64,000 nucleotides of DNA from DAOUJW01 sp965218945 (GTDB taxonomy: Bacteria > Chloroflexota > Dehalococcoidia > Lucifugimonadales > UBA2985): contig OZ244718.1 of the NCBI GenBank assembly GCA_965218945.1, positions 1,736,001-1,800,000 on the forward strand. The letters are read 5' to 3'. A program made the translations under genes and the position numbers. Below the pieces are notes generated by a model that saw nothing but the letters and a program-made list of their open reading frames with translations, was not told where the DNA came from and made no database searches. The number at the start of each line of letters is the position of its first letter. Position 1 is the first letter of the stretch. Positions 26,940 to 36,596 of the stretch are shown here, in pieces.

Positions 26940-28673
26940 ATGAGAGAACACGAGGTACCGACTCACGTCCAGGCCGAGGACCGGGTCTTATTGGGGTTCA
27001 CCTTCCCGCAGATCGTGGCGGTGATGGCCGTATTCGCCCTGTCCTACGGGGCCTACCGCTACGCCCCCGTCGGCCCGTCCGAGGTGCGCATGGCCCTGGC
27101 CGTCGTCTTCGGACTCGTCGGGATGGCGATGGTGGTGGGGAAGATAGGCGGTCGGCGGCTGCCCCTGGTGGCCGCCGACCTGCTGAAGTACCGGCTGGGG
27201 GCTCGGCTCTACGCCGGGCCGGTGTCCCAGCTGGTGAGAGCGGAGCCGCCCGCGCCGGCCCAACCGGTGCGGAGCGGCCCCGGCCCGCTGAGCCTGATGG
27301 CGAAACGCGCCGGGCGCGGCCTGGGAAGGCTGCGCAAGAAGAGGAAGACCCGCAAGAACAAGGAGCGCCGCAACGGGCGGATGCGCTGGTTCGGCAAGCG
27401 CAGGGGGAAGGACGGGGGGAGGGGCCAGCGTCACGACCACCGGGCCGAGACCCTTCAGAGCAGACGAAGGAAGCCCCGCATGGGCTGGATTCCGGTGGTG
27501 GCCCTGGCCGTCCTGATGGCGGCTGTCGTGGCCGTCCCGGAGTCGGCCCTGGCCGACGACCACGAGCCCTGGCGGGACGAGATCGACTTCGAGCTGACCG
27601 AGCCGGTGGAGGGACGCCGGATATTCGTCGAGGCGCTCACCGTCTCCGGCGACCGGGCCGCCGTCACCCTGCGGGCCGCAACCGTCCTGGACATCCGGGT
27701 GCGGGCCTTCGGCGGCCCGCAGGGAACCTGGCTGCGCTTCTGGGGATCGGCTTCCCTGGCCGAGGGGGAGAGCATCGACTACTCCCTCCCCCTGAACGGC
27801 CCCGCCCCGTCCTTCACCGTCTCCTGGGAGGACACCCTCGGCCAGGCCGGGGCGCTGACCGTCGAGCACGAGCAGATCCCGTACCCCCTCCCGACCATCG
27901 ACGGAGAGCTGTGCGACCTGCGCATGACCTCCCTGGGCTGGACGCCCGGAGCGGTCAGCGGCGTGGTCGCATCGGAGTGCGTGACGAGCATCGAGCACCC
28001 TGTGGAGCTTCAGATGGTGGCGGGACACGCCAGCGTCACCGAGACGGCCCTGATGGACGCCCAGGTGACGGCGGTCACGGGGACCATCGCCGCCTCGACG
28101 GGAGCGTCGCATACCAACGTCGCCTTCGTCCCCGGCGGAGAGACCAGTTTCCGGCTTCCCATTGCGGTTGGGCAGGCGTTTCACGCCGTGAGCGTGGACG
28201 TGAGCCTGGAGGCGAGCCTCCGCATCCCCATCCCTCCGCTGACGCAGCTCACCCACCACCCGGAGCGGGTGGAGCAGGTCACCAGGACCGTGCACCTCTA
28301 CCGCCCGGGGGACAGCGACTACGACAGCGAGACGGTGACGGTCACCTGCGACGACGGCGCCGAATCATCCGCCGCCACGACGTCGTCCGCCACCGCGACG
28401 GCCTACGCCTACGTCCCCAGCGCCACCATCGCCAAGCAGGTCACGGTGGACGTCCTGCACAAGGAGCACGTCAAGGCCGAGACGGTGGAGCGTTCGCCCA
28501 TCGCGAGGACGAGGGGCCAAATGCTGGCCCTGGCGTCCGGCGTCGGCAGCGACGACCCCTTCGAGGCGCTGGTCCTGCCCCAGCCGGAGCCGGAGGACCC
28601 GCCCGCCGAGCAGGAGCCCGCCGACGGCCTGCGCCAGTGGTTCGACCTGCTGGGATGGGAGTGGCCCTGGTGA
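26940..28673 (+). CDS. PrgI/VirB3-like protein fused to a large exported domain
   Basis: 577 residues. The N-terminus (REHEVPTHVQAEDRVLLGFT, then FPQIVAVMAVFALSYGAYRY) is the PrgI family of T4SS proteins, with two TM segments at about 23-68. A very basic linker (about 118-178, KKRKTRKNKERRNGR) is followed by a second export-like segment (WIPVVALAVLMAAVVAV, ending SALA) at about 182-203 and a ~370-residue beta-rich domain with three cysteines conserved between copies. PrgI proteins are normally ~110-130 residues. The fusion is present in both modules (60487-62202), so it is not an assembly error. The exported part could be a surface adhesin or channel extension. Its TGA overlaps the next gene's GTG. 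Confidence 0.8.
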   Translation: MREHEVPTHVQAEDRVLLGFTFPQIVAVMAVFALSYGAYRYAPVGPSEVRMALAVVFGLVGMAMVVGKIGGRRLPLVAADLLKYRLGARLYAGPVSQLVRAEPPAPAQPVRSGPGPLSLMAKRAGRGLGRLRKKRKTRKNKERRNGRMRWFGKRRGKDGGRGQRHDHRAETLQSRRRKPRMGWIPVVALAVLMAAVVAVPESALADDHEPWRDEIDFELTEPVEGRRIFVEALTVSGDRAAVTLRAATVLDIRVRAFGGPQGTWLRFWGSASLAEGESIDYSLPLNGPAPSFTVSWEDTLGQAGALTVEHEQIPYPLPTIDGELCDLRMTSLGWTPGAVSGVVASECVTSIEHPVELQMVAGHASVTETALMDAQVTAVTGTIAASTGASHTNVAFVPGGETSFRLPIAVGQAFHAVSVDVSLEASLRIPIPPLTQLTHHPERVEQVTRTVHLYRPGDSDYDSETVTVTCDDGAESSAATTSSATATAYAYVPSATIAKQVTVDVLHKEHVKAETVERSPIARTRGQMLALASGVGSDDPFEALVLPQPEPEDPPAEQEPADGLRQWFDLLGWEWPW

Positions 28674-28987
28674 GGCGCGCGATTGCGGCAACCCTGCTGG
28701 CCGGGGCTGCGCTGGCGACCACCGGCGCGGCCCCGGCGGAGGAGCAGGAGATGCTCCGCCAGTTCGACCGCGTGCTCACGGCGATGGCCTACGCCGCCTC
28801 CGGCCTCTGCCTGTTCGCCATCGTCTGGGCCGGCTTCATCCTCATGGCCGAGGGCGGCGAGGAGCGGGGCGGGGGCAAGGCCAAGACCGCCGTCGTCATG
28901 GCGGTGGTCGGGCTGGTCCTGGCGCTCTCGGCCAAGGGCGTGGCCGCGCTGCTCAGCAGCGGCCTCGTGGACTTCCCAACACCCTAG
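28670..28987 (+). CDS. second VirB2-like pilin with signal peptide
   Basis: 105 residues from the GTG at 28670 (GTGA overlap with the preceding stop). Short basic N-terminus, hydrophobic IAATLLAGAALATTGAAPAEE signal, then two TM segments (AASGLCLFAIVWAGFILMA; TAVVMAVVGLVLALSAKGV) separated by a Gly/Arg-rich loop (EGGEERGGGKAK). This is TrbC/VirB2 pilin architecture and is distinct from the first small pilin in the same operon. Highly conserved with 62199-62516. An upstream in-frame ATG (28655) is possible, but GTG gives better coupling. Confidence 0.78.
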   Translation: MRRAIAATLLAGAALATTGAAPAEEQEMLRQFDRVLTAMAYAASGLCLFAIVWAGFILMAEGGEERGGGKAKTAVVMAVVGLVLALSAKGVAALLSSGLVDFPTP

Positions 28988-29006
28988 AGAAAAGGAATCT
29001 ACGGAA

Positions 29007-31256
29007 TTGAAGAAGCTGATTGAACGAATCACGAAACGCGGAGGGGAGACGCCGGAGGGCGGACTCCCCACGGAGCCGGAACCCGGCGCAACGACGGAGA
29101 CCCCGGCGCCCAAGCTCCCGCCCGAGCTGCCCCTGTTCTTCATGCTCTCACACCTGGACGACGACGGCCCGGTGCGCCTGGACGGGGTGAAGCTCGGCGT
29201 ATGCGAGGTGATGGGTCTTGAGATCGACGAGCCGAAGCTGGGGGCCTTCGCCGGGGCGCTGAACGCCCTCGACTTCCCGGCCCAACTGCTCATAAGGCAG
29301 CACCCGCCACGCCTGGAAGGGATGAGGGAGAAGCTGAAGGAGGCCCAGCCGGAGGACCTGCCCCCGCAGACGAGGGCGGCCGCCGAGTCCCTTGGGCGCC
29401 TGTTGAACGATCTGGAGGCAAGGGACGGCATCCTCGACCGGCGCTTCTACGCCGTGTGCGAGTTCGCCCGCATCGACGACCTTCGCGGCCTGCTGTCGCG
29501 GGCCGGATTGTCGGTCCACCCGCTGAAGGGCAGACAGCTTCGCATGATGCTCGTATCGGCCGCCCTCGGCGGCTCACCTTCCGGGTTCGACGAGGAGACG
29601 CCCGTCGAGGTGGAGATAGGACGCCGCGACGTGCGCGTAGGAGACCGCTTGGTCCGCTCCCTGCACCTGGGCAAGTGGCCCCGCTCCCTGGCCCCCGGCT
29701 TCCTCCAGGGACTCATGGCTGCGGGCGCGCCGATGGACCTGTCCGTCCACGTCGGCCCGATACCGGCGGAGCAGGCGGCGAGGACGCTGGAGTGGCAGAA
29801 GGTCAGGTTCGAGTCGGCGCAGAGCCTGTCCTTCAAGCGGGGCCGCACCATGTCCCCGGAGGCGGAGATCGCCCTGGAGGACATCACCCGCCTGCGCGAC
29901 GAGGTGCAGAGAGGCAGGGAGCGGCTGTTTCACGCATCGCTTTCCGTGACCCTTCACGCGAAGGACGAGGCGTCGCTGAGGGAGATGACCCAGAGGGCCA
30001 AGGCCCACTTCGCCGCCACCCTGGGCAAGCTGGACAACCTGGCCTTCCGCCAGCGCGAGGGGCTGATTTCGACATTGCCGCTTGCCCTGAACGCCGTGGC
30101 CGAGTGGCGCAGCCTGGACACGTCCAGCATCGCCCGCCTCTTCCCCTTCTCGCCGCCCGACCTGGACACCCGCTCAGGCACCCTCTACGGCATCGACATG
30201 CGGGCCTGCTCCCCCGTGGTCTACGACCCCTGGGACGGGACGCACCTGAACGCCAACACCGCCGTCCTCGCACGGTCGGGCAGCGGCAAGAGCTTCGCCA
30301 CCAAGCTGGGCGTGCTGCGCGGCATCACGCGCGGCATCACGGCCTACGTCATCGACCCGGAGGGCGAGTACGCGGACATGGCCCGCGCTGCGGGCGGGAG
30401 AGTCCTCTCCCCCGGCGTCCCCGGCCAGGGCATGAACCCCTTCGTCATCGAGCGGGGCGACTCCGAGGAGATGCTCCAGCGCATCGGCAGCCTGAGACGC
30501 CTCATCGAGGTGATGGTGGGAGAGAGTCTCGGCGCGGAGCGCCGGGCATCCCTCGACCACGCCCTGGCGGGCTACTACGCCAAGCCCCGCGAGCGCACCG
30601 GCTTCCGCGATTTCTACAAGTATCTGCAAGAGGACGAGGCGGGAGACCCCGGCCTCGCAAGGCTGCTGAGGCCCTTCGCCACCGGCAGCCTGCGTCATCT
30701 TCTATCAGACGAGGGCGACGATCTCCTCGGCAACGAGGCCCTGGTCACCGTATTCGACCTGCGGCTGCTCGAACCGGAGCTCCGGCCCGCCGCCGCGATG
30801 GTCTGCACCGAGACGGTGTGGGCAGCAGCAGCCCAGGACCCCAAGCCGAGACTCCTGGTCGTGGACGAGGTGTGGAGCATCATGCAGCACCCCGAAGGCG
30901 CGGCCTTCATGGTCAGCATGGCGAAGCGCGCCCGCAAGCACCGGCTGGGGTTGCAGTTCATCACCCAGGACGTGCAGGACCTCCTCTCCGAGGACACGTC
31001 GAGGACGATCACCGGCCACTCCGGTCGCGCCCTCCTCCAGAACGCCGCATTCAAGCTGCTCTTGCAGCAGGACGCCGCAGCGATAAGCACGGTCGGCGAC
31101 GCCTTCGACCTGCCCCAGGACCTCCAGCGATGGCTGCTGTCCTGCCCCAGGGGAGACGGCCTGCTTCTCGCCAAGGGCAACCGCTTCCCCGTCCGCATCG
31201 AGGCCACCCCGGAGGAGACGGCGGTAATCGAGTGGCGGCCGGGCCAGCACAGGTAG
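29007..31256 (+). CDS. virB4: VirB4-family T4SS ATPase
   Basis: 749 residues from the TTG at 29007 (same codon and context in module B). N-terminal VirB4 region, then Walker A ARSGSGKSFATKL near 420, RecA-like core with YVIDPEGEYADMARAAGG, Walker B LLVVDEVWSIM near 617 and QFITQDVQDLL. It energises pilus assembly and substrate transfer at the inner membrane. The first ~40 residues (KRGGETPEGGLPTEPEPGAT) are a variable acidic/proline leader. The RBS is weak (AAAAGG about 13 bp upstream). Preceded by the pilin gene and followed by the coupling ATPase after 53 bp. Confidence 0.92.
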   Translation: MKKLIERITKRGGETPEGGLPTEPEPGATTETPAPKLPPELPLFFMLSHLDDDGPVRLDGVKLGVCEVMGLEIDEPKLGAFAGALNALDFPAQLLIRQHPPRLEGMREKLKEAQPEDLPPQTRAAAESLGRLLNDLEARDGILDRRFYAVCEFARIDDLRGLLSRAGLSVHPLKGRQLRMMLVSAALGGSPSGFDEETPVEVEIGRRDVRVGDRLVRSLHLGKWPRSLAPGFLQGLMAAGAPMDLSVHVGPIPAEQAARTLEWQKVRFESAQSLSFKRGRTMSPEAEIALEDITRLRDEVQRGRERLFHASLSVTLHAKDEASLREMTQRAKAHFAATLGKLDNLAFRQREGLISTLPLALNAVAEWRSLDTSSIARLFPFSPPDLDTRSGTLYGIDMRACSPVVYDPWDGTHLNANTAVLARSGSGKSFATKLGVLRGITRGITAYVIDPEGEYADMARAAGGRVLSPGVPGQGMNPFVIERGDSEEMLQRIGSLRRLIEVMVGESLGAERRASLDHALAGYYAKPRERTGFRDFYKYLQEDEAGDPGLARLLRPFATGSLRHLLSDEGDDLLGNEALVTVFDLRLLEPELRPAAAMVCTETVWAAAAQDPKPRLLVVDEVWSIMQHPEGAAFMVSMAKRARKHRLGLQFITQDVQDLLSEDTSRTITGHSGRALLQNAAFKLLLQQDAAAISTVGDAFDLPQDLQRWLLSCPRGDGLLLAKGNRFPVRIEATPEETAVIEWRPGQHR

Positions 31257-31309
31257 GCAACGAAACGACGGACACATAGAGAGAGGCCCATAGAGGAAGG
31301 AGTAGAGCA

Positions 31310-33892
31310 TTGAAGCTGAACACGAAGGACCTTCTATTCGGAACCGATAGAGAAGAGAAAAAGCCCGTCCTGCTGGCGGTGACGCCGCCCCGGGCCGGGG
31401 AGCGCACCCTGCTGGGCGTCGAGAACCTGCTCCAGTCCATCGCCGTGCCTGAGCCCTTCTCCCTGGAGCTGGCCGCCGACATGGACGGCGTGACCCTCAT
31501 GGCCCGCTGCCTGGACGGAGCGGTGGTGCGCGGCCAGCTCTCCGCCCACTACCCCCAGGCCCGCATACGGAGGGTGGACGAGGAGGACGACCCCCTGCGC
31601 CTCGAAGAGGGGGAGGAGGCGTGGGGCATGACCCTGCGGGCCGACGGCCCCGAGTACGTGCCCCTGCGCACCTTCCGGGACGACGACCTGCTCGACCCCG
31701 GCTCCGACCCCCTCATCGCCCTGATGGGCGCTCTCTCCGAGCTGAACGAGGGGGAGCGGGTGGTGGCGCGGCTGATGCTGCGCTCCCTCGGCCCCGACTG
31801 GTCGCAGGCCCACATGGAGAAGGCCCACAAGCGGCCGGGCATGGAGCCTCGGGAGCCTGCCTACACCTTCCAGACCAAGCCCCTCCAGATGGACGGCGTG
31901 ACGATGGCCGTGCTCGGCCTGGGCGCTCTGGCCGCGCTGAAGGGCTACCTGTGGGTGCAGGACGGGGAGATATGGAAGGCCGCGCTCCTGGGGACGGGCA
32001 CGGCCCTGGGGCTGGCCGCCGGCGGCTGGGCCTGGTGGCGCTGGAAGAAGGCCAGAAGCCGCGTCCACGACCCGCTCCTCATACAGGAGAAGGTCTCCCG
32101 CATCGCCTTCGACGCCGAGCTACAGGTGATCGCCGTCCTGCCGCCAGACACGATGCCGCAGCGGGCCGGGGAGCTTCTGGGGCCGGTGGCCGCCGCCTAC
32201 CGCCACTTCGACAACCCCGCAGGAGCGCGGTTCAAGGTGGGGAAGGTGAAGCCCGCCGTTCCCAACCCCGACATGATGAACCCCGCAGGCCCCGGCCTGT
32301 TCGGAAGCCGCAGCGTCCTTGGAGTCCGCGAGGCGGCCTGCCTGTGGCACCCGCCCGGCGCAGGCGACGAGACGCCCCTGATCGAGCGGTCCGGCGCACG
32401 GGCGCTCAATCCCTCCGCCAGGGGCGTGAGGGGAGGCGCGCTGGTGGGAGACACCACGGCGGGCAAGCCCAAGCCCATCCGATTCCCCGAAGACCTGCTG
32501 CGCCGCCACCACCTCTACGTCGCCCGCACCCGCATGGGCAAGTCCACCCTGATGCACCACGTCGCCGCCCACAAGATGCGGGAGAAGGCCGAGGGCAGGG
32601 ACGGCGACGCCATCGTCGTCATAGACCCCCACGCCGACCTGGTGGCCGGGCTCATGGAGCACGTCCCCGAGTCCCTCATCGACCGGGTGCGGCTCATCGA
32701 CCTGGCCGACCGCAGGGGAGCTCCCGGCATCAACCTGCTGGACACCCGCATCTTCTCCGACCGCGACCGCACCGCCGACTCGGTGGTGCGCGTGGCGAAG
32801 GGGCTGTGGGAGCAGTGGGGGCCGAGGATGCAGTCCATCCTCGAGCAGACCGTCAAGACCCTTCACGAGGCCAACGAGCACCCCGAGACGGACGAGGGCA
32901 GCCAGCACACCATCCTGGACGGGCTCAAGCTCCTCTCCGACCGGAAGTTCCGGGACGGCGTGCTCAAGAGGATCGAGGACCCCTACCTCCTTGAGTGGTG
33001 GGCGCGTGACTTCGGAAGCTGGCACCAGCAGTACCGCGCCGAGGCCCTCGCCCCCGTGCAGACCCGGCTGTCCTACTACGCATCCTCCAAGCGGGCGCGG
33101 GCCATCCTGGGCCAGCGCCGCTCCACCATCGACCTGCGGGAGACCATCCTGGAGGGCGGCATCCTGCTGGTCTCCACCGCCCAGGGAAGCGTGGGCAGGG
33201 ACGTGGCTGCCCTGGTGGGGGCGTCCCTGCTCAACCTGGTCGATTCAGTGATACGGGAGCAGGAGAGCCTGCCCCTTGAGAAGCGCAGAGGGGCGCTGGT
33301 GGTGGTGGACGAGATGCAGTCGATGCCCGGCGTGGACTACGAGTCGATGCTCTCGGAGCTGGGCAAGTTCGGGGCGTCCTTCATCCTCGCCACCCAGAGC
33401 CTCGCCAAGCTGGACGACCTCTCCCGCACCATGCGGGACACCCTCCTCGCCAACGTGGGCTGCCTGGCCGTCTTCCAGGTGGCCGGGAACGACGCCAGGA
33501 CGCTGGTCTGGGAGCTGGGCAAGGAGCGGGTGACCGAGGACGACATCACGTCGCTGCCCGTCCACCACTGCTACGTCCGCGCCACCGTGGGAAAGGAGCG
33601 GATGCCCGCCTTCTCAATGATGGTGCGAAAGCCGGAGGACGGAGACCCCGCCGTCGCCGACCGCATCCGCGCCGCTGCCTCCAGGTACACCCTGACGGCC
33701 CACGACATCTCGGACGCCGACGCCGACGCTCAGAAGAAGGCGAAGGACTTCCGGGACAGGGCCGACGCCATGGAGAAGGGCGAGCAGGCGGAGGGGCAGG
33801 CCCCGCCGCAGGACCCGGAGCGCAGGAATCAGGTCAGCAAGCGGAACCGCGCTGCCGCCGAGGAGAACACGGAAGAGGAGGCGAAGGAATGA
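31310..33892 (+). CDS. VirD4/TraD-type coupling ATPase
   Basis: 860 residues from TTG 31310 with GGAAGGAG upstream. Two TM segments at about 196-245 (MAVLGLGALAALKGYLWV; LLGTGTALGLAAGGWAWW), Walker A ARTRMGKSTLM near 404, DPHADLVAGLM, Walker B LVVVDEMQSMPG near 663 and ILATQSLAKLDDL. C-terminal ~50 residues are charged and likely disordered. The domain order matches coupling proteins that bring relaxase-bound DNA to the channel. The stop overlaps the ATG of the relaxase-like gene (ATGA), consistent with joint function. Confidence 0.88.
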   Translation: MKLNTKDLLFGTDREEKKPVLLAVTPPRAGERTLLGVENLLQSIAVPEPFSLELAADMDGVTLMARCLDGAVVRGQLSAHYPQARIRRVDEEDDPLRLEEGEEAWGMTLRADGPEYVPLRTFRDDDLLDPGSDPLIALMGALSELNEGERVVARLMLRSLGPDWSQAHMEKAHKRPGMEPREPAYTFQTKPLQMDGVTMAVLGLGALAALKGYLWVQDGEIWKAALLGTGTALGLAAGGWAWWRWKKARSRVHDPLLIQEKVSRIAFDAELQVIAVLPPDTMPQRAGELLGPVAAAYRHFDNPAGARFKVGKVKPAVPNPDMMNPAGPGLFGSRSVLGVREAACLWHPPGAGDETPLIERSGARALNPSARGVRGGALVGDTTAGKPKPIRFPEDLLRRHHLYVARTRMGKSTLMHHVAAHKMREKAEGRDGDAIVVIDPHADLVAGLMEHVPESLIDRVRLIDLADRRGAPGINLLDTRIFSDRDRTADSVVRVAKGLWEQWGPRMQSILEQTVKTLHEANEHPETDEGSQHTILDGLKLLSDRKFRDGVLKRIEDPYLLEWWARDFGSWHQQYRAEALAPVQTRLSYYASSKRARAILGQRRSTIDLRETILEGGILLVSTAQGSVGRDVAALVGASLLNLVDSVIREQESLPLEKRRGALVVVDEMQSMPGVDYESMLSELGKFGASFILATQSLAKLDDLSRTMRDTLLANVGCLAVFQVAGNDARTLVWELGKERVTEDDITSLPVHHCYVRATVGKERMPAFSMMVRKPEDGDPAVADRIRAAASRYTLTAHDISDADADAQKKAKDFRDRADAMEKGEQAEGQAPPQDPERRNQVSKRNRAAAEENTEEEAKE

Positions 33893-35541
33893 AGCCCGGC
33901 GGATGTGAAGAGGAGCTGCTCCGCGCCCTGGCAGAGATGCCATTTCTCGACCGCCTGGAGATGGTCGCCGTCTCCGGCTGGTCCAGGGGCGCGGTCTACG
34001 AGGCCGTCGAGAGGCTGGAGAACGGCGGCTACGCCGCATCGGTCCCCCACGCCACCGACCTCGTGCCCCCGACCCGAAGGTTCCACCTCACCGCCGACGG
34101 GCTTGAACGCCTGGCCGGGGAAGAGAGCGCGACCCCCGACGAGCTGGTCCGAGACCGGCCCGTCTCCACCGCGTGGCGGCGCATCCTGATGGAGCGGCTC
34201 GACGCCCTCGCCGTCATCTACCGGCTGGCCGCCGCCGTCTCCGGCGTCGCCTACCCCATAGGCTTCCGGTGGTTCCGGGCCAGCCCCCTGGACGCCTCTC
34301 TCGCCCTCCCCGACGGGCGCACCGTCGGCGTCGTACGCCGGGGTCTCACCGCCGACAGGTCGGCCTTCTCCAACCGGATGCGGAGGCTGCGCGACGGCCC
34401 GCTCCCCGGCGCCGTCCTCGTGCTCATGCCCGACGAGGTGGGGCTGAGACACGCCCGCAGGATGCTCACCGGCGCTCCCGTTCCCTGCTTCCTGGCCCTG
34501 GAGCGGGAGGCGGTCGCGGCAACACCCGGCGACCCGGTGTGGAGCCCGCCCGCCGTCCACGCCGCCATCGACCTGCGCTCGCTCCTCGACCGGGCGGAGC
34601 CGGGAGGCACGCTTCCGGAGGAGCCCGAGCCGTCCCAGGCGTCGGCGCCCGCCGACCTCGCCGTCGAGGGTCCGGGCTGGAACGTCCCCGACCATATGCT
34701 GCCCTGCTTTCTGAAGCCCGCCGAGAAGCGCGCCCTCGACCTGCTCTCCGACTGGCCCTGGATCGTCCTCAAGGACCTGGCCGGACTGCTGGGAGTCTCG
34801 GCTCCGAGAGCGTCCCAGCTGGTCAACCCCCTGGAGGGCTTCGGCCTGGCGACCCGCGCTCCCGGCGCGGGCGGACGCCTGACCCTCACCGACCGGGGGC
34901 TGGCGGTGCTGGCCCGCAGGGACCGCACCTCCGTCGCCGTCGCCAGGAAGCGGTGGAGCGTGGCTCCCCTGGTCCCCAAGGACCCCTTCGACTGGCGCAA
35001 CGTGTCGGGCGGCAGGAGCAGGCAATTGCTCAGGAACGTCGAGCACACCGCAGCCGTCCACGGCTTCGTCGCCGCCCTGGCGCGGCAGGCGGGCTTCCTG
35101 GGCTGGGAAATAGCCCAGCTCGACCCGCCCCGGAGGGCCTCCCGCTACTTCCGGCACGAGGGCGGGATGCGCTCCATCCACCCCGACGCCTTCGGCGTCC
35201 TGCGCAAGGACGGGACGGCCTGGCCCTTCTTCCTGGAGTGGGAGCGGAGGGCCGTGCGCCCTTCAACCATGTCGGAGCGCCTCGCTCCATATCTGCGCTA
35301 CTACTCGTCTCACAGGCCCACCGACGACCACGGCGTCCGGCCCGACGTCCTGGTCGTCTTCGACGACGACATCGCGGCCACCCACTTCCTGCGCGTGGCG
35401 CGGGAGGAGATGGGGGCGAGGGGGGTGACGGTCCCCCTGTGGGTCTCCCACGGGGCCGCCATAGGCGAGCTGGGGCCGCTGGGACGCGCCTGGCGCACCC
35501 CCGGCGACTGGCAGTCGCCCCAGGCCCTGCCGCCTCAATGA
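33889..35541 (+). CDS. Replic_Relax family protein (putative relaxase)
   Basis: 550 residues. N-terminal winged helix (EMVAVSGWSRGAVYEAVERL) and a second winged helix around 290-345 (LKDLAGLLGVSAPRASQLVN). The C-terminal domain has VEHTAAVHGFVAALA, IHPDAFGVLRKDG and FFLEWERRAVRP, the Replic_Relax (PF13814) pattern, whose conserved Asp/Glu residues recall PD-(D/E)XK enzymes. In Gram-positive-type integrative elements this family acts in replication/relaxation at oriT. Position right after the coupling ATPase supports a DNA-processing role. No HUH relaxase was seen elsewhere in the window. Confidence 0.83.
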   Translation: MKPGGCEEELLRALAEMPFLDRLEMVAVSGWSRGAVYEAVERLENGGYAASVPHATDLVPPTRRFHLTADGLERLAGEESATPDELVRDRPVSTAWRRILMERLDALAVIYRLAAAVSGVAYPIGFRWFRASPLDASLALPDGRTVGVVRRGLTADRSAFSNRMRRLRDGPLPGAVLVLMPDEVGLRHARRMLTGAPVPCFLALEREAVAATPGDPVWSPPAVHAAIDLRSLLDRAEPGGTLPEEPEPSQASAPADLAVEGPGWNVPDHMLPCFLKPAEKRALDLLSDWPWIVLKDLAGLLGVSAPRASQLVNPLEGFGLATRAPGAGGRLTLTDRGLAVLARRDRTSVAVARKRWSVAPLVPKDPFDWRNVSGGRSRQLLRNVEHTAAVHGFVAALARQAGFLGWEIAQLDPPRRASRYFRHEGGMRSIHPDAFGVLRKDGTAWPFFLEWERRAVRPSTMSERLAPYLRYYSSHRPTDDHGVRPDVLVVFDDDIAATHFLRVAREEMGARGVTVPLWVSHGAAIGELGPLGRAWRTPGDWQSPQALPPQ

Positions 35542-35607
35542 ACGACAACCAACGGACGGGAGGGGAGCCTCTGCGCCGCTCCCCTCCCGATAGGAGAACG
35601 AGAACCT

Positions 35608-35892
35608 ATGCGCCCAAACACCGGCGATTCGAGCGGCCCCCGGAGGCGTCGAGGACGGACCGTCGTCCGGCTTGACACGGCGGCCGTCTGGAAGCGGCTG
35701 GCTCTGCTCAACCGCTCCCAGAACTGGCTCGCCAGGGAGATCGGGGTCAGCCCCGGTTACGTCTCCAAGCTGGTCAACGAAGGGCGAGCGCCCTCGGGAC
35801 GCATCCGCGAACGGATGCAGAAGGCCCTCGGCGTGAACGACTTTCACCAGATTTTCAGATTGGAGGTAACAGATGACGAACCACAACGCTGA
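35608..35892 (+). CDS. XRE-family DNA-binding protein
   Basis: 94 residues. A single HTH (RSQNWLAREIGVSPGYVSKL, then VNEGRAPSGRIRERMQKALG) in the XRE/Cro pattern after a basic disordered N-terminus. AGGAGAACG precedes the ATG. It overlaps the start of the next HTH gene by 20 bases. It likely controls the transfer genes or the downstream recombinase. Confidence 0.82.
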   Translation: MRPNTGDSSGPRRRRGRTVVRLDTAAVWKRLALLNRSQNWLAREIGVSPGYVSKLVNEGRAPSGRIRERMQKALGVNDFHQIFRLEVTDDEPQR

Positions 35893-36247
35893 ACCCCGTT
35901 TCGACGGGACCGACCGGACCACCGGACACGGACGGATGCTGCCCTACCAGAGCGGCGTGCTGTCCGCAGACTTCAAGGACCGCCTGGAGAGCCTCAAGGA
36001 GGCCAGCGGCCTCACCTGGAGCGCCTTCTCCCAGACCATCGGCGTGGACCGCAAGCAGGTGCGCCGCTGGCGCAGGAAGGGCGTCGAGCCGTCCGGGGGA
36101 GCGATGGAGTCCCTCTACCGCTTCGCGGGCCGGTTCCCCGGCGGCCTGGACATCCTCATGGGCGACGGCTTCCAGATGAACCTCTGGGAGACGGACGACC
36201 AGGAGGAGTCGGAGGACGACGAGGACCAGGAGGAAGAGGAGCGCTAG
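35873..36247 (+). CDS. small HTH protein, paralogue of 20831-21229
   Basis: 124 residues. FKDRLESLKEASGLTWSAFS, then QTIGVDRKQVRRWRRKGVEP is an HTH with a tryptophan-rich recognition helix, and GGLDILMGDGF follows. The tail is a run of Asp/Glu (EESEDDEDQEEEER). Preceded by GGAGGTAACAG. It overlaps the XRE gene and ends 13 bases before an 11-bp-stem hairpin that may terminate the operon. Confidence 0.72.
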   Translation: MTNHNAEPRFDGTDRTTGHGRMLPYQSGVLSADFKDRLESLKEASGLTWSAFSQTIGVDRKQVRRWRRKGVEPSGGAMESLYRFAGRFPGGLDILMGDGFQMNLWETDDQEESEDDEDQEEEER

Positions 36248-36260
36248 ACCCGGCCCGTAG

Positions 36261-36302
36261 GGGCCGCCGGCATTCGCCCGGTCCGTCCGACGCCGGCGGC
36301 CC
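36261..36302 (+). terminator. GC-rich hairpin between HTH gene and small acidic ORF
   Basis: Perfect 11-bp inverted repeat GGGCCGCCGGC/GCCGGCGGCCC with a 20-nt loop. A T-tract is weak (CCATTTCC), so it may be a terminator, attenuator or processing site. Confidence 0.5.
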
Positions 36303-36362
36303 ATTTCCAGACTCGCAACGAGAGGCCAGCGGCCCCACGACCCGCCGCTGCGACTACCCACC

Positions 36363-36596
36363 ATGAAAGATGACACCGGAAAGAATCAACACAACAGACG
36401 GGAGAGGCCGGACGGGGAAGCCCCGGACGAGACCCTGGACGAGCTGTTGGCGGGATACACCCCCAAGCAGCGGGAGACCTTCCTGAAGGGGTTCCGCATC
36501 CTGGCGGACGTCGCCGTCCGCGCCCACATCGAGCGGCAGGCGCCCGCTTCGTCGGGGGAGGACGCCGAGCCGGGGCCGAACGAGGAGGAGGGGTGA
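36363..36596 (+). CDS. small hypothetical acidic protein
   Basis: 77 residues with a predicted helical centre (TLDELLAGYTPKQRETFLKG, FRILADVAVRAHIE) and disordered charged ends. Its TGA shares a base with the ATG of the PP-loop gene, so it is probably translated together with it. No family recognised. Confidence 0.6.
   Translation: MKDDTGKNQHNRRERPDGEAPDETLDELLAGYTPKQRETFLKGFRILADVAVRAHIERQAPASSGEDAEPGPNEEEG

Noticed and set aside
26570..28987. 805-codon plus-strand ORF
   Set aside because: Shadow of the pilin and PrgI-fusion genes; only its last 105 codons correspond to a real gene (28670-28987).
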